Shown here piece after piece: positions 60,977 to 64,000 of a stretch of 64,000 nucleotides of DNA (its first letter is position 1; each line of letters opens with the position of its first letter). The notes under the pieces were generated by a model. The model was not told where the DNA came from, did no database searches, and saw nothing but the letters and a program-made list of their open reading frames with translations. The position numbers and the translations under genes are program-made. The stretch lies in contig JBLWVL010000011.1 of assembly GCA_048268485.1 (NCBI GenBank), positions 52,803 through 116,802 on the forward strand, in the 5' to 3' direction. The stretch comes from Oceanospirillum sp048268485 (GTDB taxonomy: Bacteria; Pseudomonadota; Gammaproteobacteria; Pseudomonadales; Halomonadaceae).

Positions 60977-61999
60977 ATGGAATTTGGTATCACCTTTAAA
61001 GGCTTTGTCAGCCCAGATCGCGCCCGTCACCTTGTACGTCAGGCGGAAGCTGCAGGTTTTGATTACTGCTGGTTTTATGATTCTCATATTCTATGGCGCG
61101 AATCCTTCGTGGCAATGGCGATGTGTATGGAACACACCACCAAGCTGCGCTTTGGCCCCTGTGTCACCAACCCCAATATTCGTGATTGGTCACTGGCCGC
61201 CAGTCTGTATGCCAGTTTGGCCCTCCAGAGTAATGGCCGCTTTGATATCGGCCTGGGGCGTGGAGATTCATCCATGCGGGTTATGGGGAAAAAACCAGCG
61301 CCTTTAGCCCGTGTGGCAGAATTTACCCAAAAAGTTAAAGCGATGGTACGCGGTGAAGAGGTGGAATACGGCGAGTGCGAAGAGCCGGTGAAACTGCCTT
61401 GGGCAACCGGTTATGAACTACCGGTTTGGATTGGTGCCTACGGCCCCAAAGCGCTTAAAACGGCGGGTGAAGTCGGCGATGGCGTTATTCTGCAAATTGG
61501 CGACCCCAGCCTGGTTAAATGGTTTGCTGATCAGGCTAAAAGCGCAGGCGAAGCCGCAGGCCGTGATATGAGCAACTTTAAAGTACAGGCCGCAGCCCCT
61601 GCGTATTTTGGTGATATGGATTACTGCGTAGAGCACACAAAATGGTATCCCGCCATGGTAGGTAATCATGTTGCGGATATTGTGGAAAAATACGGTAGTG
61701 ATTCAGGTTTGGTGCCACGAAGCCTGACCGACTATATCGAGAAACGTCGCGGTTATGATTACTCCAAACATGGCCAGAGCGATAACCCGTACCTGGATTT
61801 TATTACGGAAGATATTGTAAAAAGCTTCTGCGTACTGGGCCGTGTTGAGGATCATATTGCCAAGATTCGTGATCTGGAAGATGCGGGAACCACTCAGTTT
61901 AATATCTATCTGGATAATGGCGATGAAGAGAATATTATCGCCCAATATGGCAAACATATTATTCCTCAGTTTAAAGCCGGTGCTGATAGTGCCAAGTGA
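60977..61999 (+). CDS. F420-dependent LLM-class oxidoreductase (Mer-like, TIGR03842-type)
   Basis: A 340-residue luciferase-like monooxygenase-fold protein. The Mer-like features are VTNPNIRDW (63-71, containing the usual cis-peptide bulge), GRFDIGLGRGDSSM (87-100) and IGAYGPKALKTAGEVGDG. From memory this is the TIGR03842 (CPS_4043) family of putative F420 enzymes, of unknown function. It is the only F420 user coded here. It follows npdG after a 125-base A-rich spacer with a GAGG SD. I propose that it acts on the pyrimidine degraded by the divergent operon; see findings. Confidence 0.85.
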   Translation: MEFGITFKGFVSPDRARHLVRQAEAAGFDYCWFYDSHILWRESFVAMAMCMEHTTKLRFGPCVTNPNIRDWSLAASLYASLALQSNGRFDIGLGRGDSSMRVMGKKPAPLARVAEFTQKVKAMVRGEEVEYGECEEPVKLPWATGYELPVWIGAYGPKALKTAGEVGDGVILQIGDPSLVKWFADQAKSAGEAAGRDMSNFKVQAAAPAYFGDMDYCVEHTKWYPAMVGNHVADIVEKYGSDSGLVPRSLTDYIEKRRGYDYSKHGQSDNPYLDFITEDIVKSFCVLGRVEDHIAKIRDLEDAGTTQFNIYLDNGDEENIIAQYGKHIIPQFKAGADSAK

Positions 62000-62023
62000 A
62001 ACCTGTGATAGGGGATAGGGTTT

Positions 62024-62055
62024 AAAAAAACGGCAGCCAAGGCTGCCGTTTTTTT
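62024..62055. terminator. Bidirectional terminator, right edge of the pyrimidine/F420 island
   Basis: AAAAAACGGCAGCC (62025-62038) and GGCTGCCGTTTTTT (62041-62054). Serves the F420 operon and the convergent HAD gene, whose stop codon lies in the T run. It matches the left-edge terminator at 29 of 31 bases. Confidence 0.94.
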
Positions 62056-62734
62056 AGGACGTCTGAATGGCGCTGACCAGCTTATCCAGCTGATTGATAA
62101 CCACCGTCGGCTCTGGCCCCCAAGGGTCAAATATCACCTCGTTTGACCGTTTTACCCAGGCAGTTTTCATGCCGTGGTTGAGTGCACCAAGGATATCAAA
62201 GGGGTTACCTGAGATCAGCCAGCCACTGTCTGCCGATACACCGGCAGTATCCAGCAATAGCTGATAAACACCTGGGTTCGGCTTAAAGGTTTGCAGCGCT
62301 TCAACACTGATGATGTCTTCGAAGTAGTCCCGGATACCGGCATGATCTAACAGCCCTTCAACAGCAGCGGCACTGCCGTTGGAGAAGGCGTAGCAATGCA
62401 TCCCTGCGTCTTTGGCTGCTTTCAGTCCTGCCAGGGTATCGTCAAAGGCTGGCAGCGTTTTATAGACCGCCATTAAAGCCTGACGGGTAGCCTCCTCAAG
62501 GGGCTGTTTTAGTGCCATACAGGCATAATCTAAAGCGTTTCGGGTACATACCGAAAAATCGACATAATCCTGCATCAGGCCACGACGAAACGAGTATTCC
62601 AGCTGTTTTTCCCGCCACAGTTTTGAGAACGCAGGGGCATTATCACCCATGATTTTTTGCAGAGCGTCTAATACGCCCTGAGTGTCTATCAGGGTGCCGT
62701 AAACATCAAAAGCCAACGCTGTTTTATCTGTCAT
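62054..62734 (-). CDS. HAD-family L-2-haloacid dehalogenase-like hydrolase
   Basis: A 226-residue class II haloacid-dehalogenase-like HAD enzyme. The nucleophile is D10 in AFDVYGTLID; motif II is FSNGS, motif III is the Lys of TFKPNPGVY, and motif IV is SGNPFDILGA, the pattern of the type II haloacid dehalogenases. It may hydrolyse a 2-haloacid or a phosphate ester. Monocistronic, convergent with the F420 operon. Confidence 0.85.
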   Translation of the reverse strand: MTDKTALAFDVYGTLIDTQGVLDALQKIMGDNAPAFSKLWREKQLEYSFRRGLMQDYVDFSVCTRNALDYACMALKQPLEEATRQALMAVYKTLPAFDDTLAGLKAAKDAGMHCYAFSNGSAAAVEGLLDHAGIRDYFEDIISVEALQTFKPNPGVYQLLLDTAGVSADSGWLISGNPFDILGALNHGMKTAWVKRSNEVIFDPWGPEPTVVINQLDKLVSAIQTS

Positions 62735-62904
62735 CTTTGCCTCTTAGGCCGGACTACTTATTTAACTTTTAGGCTCAGCAGCTTAGCATAGTGCTCTTAT
62801 AATGTTCAGCACCACGCCTGATTGAAGTTTCTTTTTATAGTAATCTTTTAATGGCCTGCTAAACCAGTCTGTACCGCTTCATAATCTGATATGAGTGAGT
62901 AGTT

Positions 62905-63138
62905 ATGTTACCCGAGTTAAATTTTGATCAGGAACACCTGTTAAAACTGGCCCGTATGAAAATGCCCTTTGGAAAATATAAGGGACGGGTTCTGGCTGAT
63001 CTGCCTGAGCCCTATCTGCTGTGGTTCAGCAAGCAGGGGTTTCCAAAGGGAGAACTGGGTAAGCTGCTGGCGCTGATGCTGGAGTTACAGATTCATGGGC
63101 TTGAAATGCTACTGGAGCCCCTGAAAGAGAAGTGTTAA
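62905..63138 (+). CDS. DUF3820 family protein
   Basis: A 77-residue protein with the DUF3820 core MPFGKYKGRVLADLPEPYLLWF, a family named after a quorum-sensing-regulated virulence factor in Pseudomonas. Function unknown. The SD before ATG 62905 is weak (GAGTGAG). Confidence 0.8.
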   Translation: MLPELNFDQEHLLKLARMKMPFGKYKGRVLADLPEPYLLWFSKQGFPKGELGKLLALMLELQIHGLEMLLEPLKEKC

Positions 63139-63323
63139 TCACAGATTGTTTAATGTCCGTTTTCTGATCCTGCCCTTTTTTCTGCAATATTTTCTGTAAT
63201 AAGGCTTTTATAAAGATAATCGCTTTAATTATACGTTTTTCTTGCCTGTTAGATTGTGCTCTTTATAAGAAACGATAGAATTAGAATAAGTTATATTAGC
63301 TCTCTTTTTTTGAGGTAGGTTAT

Positions 63324-64000
63324 ATGTTCAGTCGTTTACGGATAAGAACGCGTCTGGTTCTCGGGTTTGGCCTTTTTATGTTACTGGTTTGTGGCATTGT
63401 CATTCCTCTGCTGCTGACGGATATGAAGCTGATTATTGAGGAGGCCGAGCGTCGGGAGTTGGTCAGCCTTTTTGGCCAGCTGGAAGATAGAGTGAAGGGC
63501 GAGGAGCGTTTGGCGCTGGCACTGGCAACCTATACCGCCAACCAGAAAGAGGTTAAAGAACATTTGATCAAGGGTGATCGTTCGGCCCTTGAACTGAGCA
63601 CCTTACCGGCCTTTAAACAGCTGAAAGAAGAATTCGGGCTCCGGCAGTTCCAGTTTCACCAGCCACCCGCAACCTCCTATTTCCGGGTTCATAAAACTGC
63701 CAAGTTCGGTGACGACCTGTCCGGTTTTCGTGAAACGGTTGTTATCACTAACCGTGATGTTAACCCCGTCAGCGGTATCGAAAAAGGTGTAGCCGGTTTA
63801 GGTATTCGTGGCGTTGCTCCGGTACTGATTGAGGGGCGGCACTGGGGCTCGGTGGAGTTTGGTTTTTCATTAGGCCAGTTTTTCTTTGATCAGGCGAAGT
63901 CAGAAACAGGGGCTGACTTTGTTGTATCCCGTCCTGTTGAGGGGCACCTGGAAGATTATGCGTCTACCTTAGGCGGGAATTCGTTATTACCGGCAGAGCT
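63324..64000 (+). CDS. Methyl-accepting chemotaxis protein, N-terminal part (runs off the window)
   Basis: The open frame starts at ATG 63324 with GAGG before it and continues to the window end. Residues 10-32 form a membrane helix. The periplasmic part has the block FQFHQPPATSYFRVHKTAKF then GDDLSGFRETVV, typical of dCache-type ligand domains of chemoreceptors. HAMP and signalling domains would lie beyond the window, so the receptor assignment rests on the N-terminus alone. Confidence 0.72.
   Translation, partial: MFSRLRIRTRLVLGFGLFMLLVCGIVIPLLLTDMKLIIEEAERRELVSLFGQLEDRVKGEERLALALATYTANQKEVKEHLIKGDRSALELSTLPAFKQLKEEFGLRQFQFHQPPATSYFRVHKTAKFGDDLSGFRETVVITNRDVNPVSGIEKGVAGLGIRGVAPVLIEGRHWGSVEFGFSLGQFFFDQAKSETGADFVVSRPVEGHLEDYASTLGGNSLLPAE

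Noticed and set aside
60977..61999. RutA (pyrimidine monooxygenase) as identity of the LLM protein
   Set aside because: It has Mer-like F420 family blocks and sits in an F420 operon; no RutB-G partners are present, and a ring-opening RutA would make the dihydropyrimidinase pointless.

Overview
The window reads as a chromosomal segment of a marine gammaproteobacterium of the Oceanospirillales type (Neptunomonas/Amphritea/Marinobacterium-like). This is inferred from gene content and protein style: RhlB, DinG, a dadA-ridA-alr set, cydAB with CydX/CydP/YbgE, malate:quinone oxidoreductase, a BCCT osmolyte carrier, a TRAP binding protein and GGDEF/EAL proteins. I see no rRNA, tRNA, insertion sequence, prophage or CRISPR array.

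Layout. 0-6 kb: a membrane-anchored FMN/Fe-S glutamate-synthase-domain protein, rhlB, a small TIGR02647-type gene preceded by degenerate tandem repeats, dinG, then a hairpin-rich gap that may encode an sRNA. 6-11 kb: a LysE exporter divergent from an Lrp/AsnC regulator, then dadA-ridA-alr for D-amino-acid/alanine metabolism. 11-18 kb: a periplasmic ATP-dependent DNA ligase (LigE type), the cytochrome bd operon cydP-A-B-X-ybgE (cydX is 39 codons), and a divergent PAS/sigma-54 activator. The shared spacer holds a -24/-12 promoter aimed at cyd and two dyads placed like enhancers. Two roughly 30-residue membrane proteins follow. 18-28 kb: a Bcr/CflA drug exporter, a Na/phosphate symporter with a small coiled-coil partner, a GAF-PAS-degenerate GGDEF-EAL protein, and thiBPQ beside a thiamine-kinase-like gene. 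28-43 kb: a BCCT carrier, a CBS/DUF294-exonuclease pair, an alpha-hydroxy-acid oxidase, a GGDEF-EAL protein, a LysR-LuxR gene pair, a D-lactate-dehydrogenase-type flavoprotein with an orphan TRAP binding protein, and a GNAT enzyme. 43-48 kb: an EF-hand-like protein, a Spy/CpxP homologue divergent from a CpxRA-type two-component system (with a perfect CpxR box), a second LysE-type exporter, then mqo.

49.6-62.06 kb is the most interesting part. On the minus strand lies a pyrimidine/hydantoin catabolic operon: beta-ureidopropionase-type amidohydrolase, NCS1 permease, dihydropyrimidinase. A RutR-family repressor sits next to it. On the plus strand is a complete F420 operon: cofG, cofH, cofD, cofC, cofE, an NADPH:F420 oxidoreductase, and one F420-type LLM oxidoreductase. 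RutR-like palindromes with a TACCA-N2-TGGTA core lie in front of both operons. No conventional dihydropyrimidine dehydrogenase (PreTA/PydA) and no rutA-G are present in the window. I therefore infer that the F420-dependent oxidoreductase supplies the missing pyrimidine-reduction step with F420H2 regenerated from NADPH, and that cofactor synthesis is induced by the substrate. Near-identical terminator hairpins (29 of 31 bases) bracket the whole island.

The right end has a HAD dehalogenase-like gene, a DUF3820 protein, and the start of a chemoreceptor that runs off the window.
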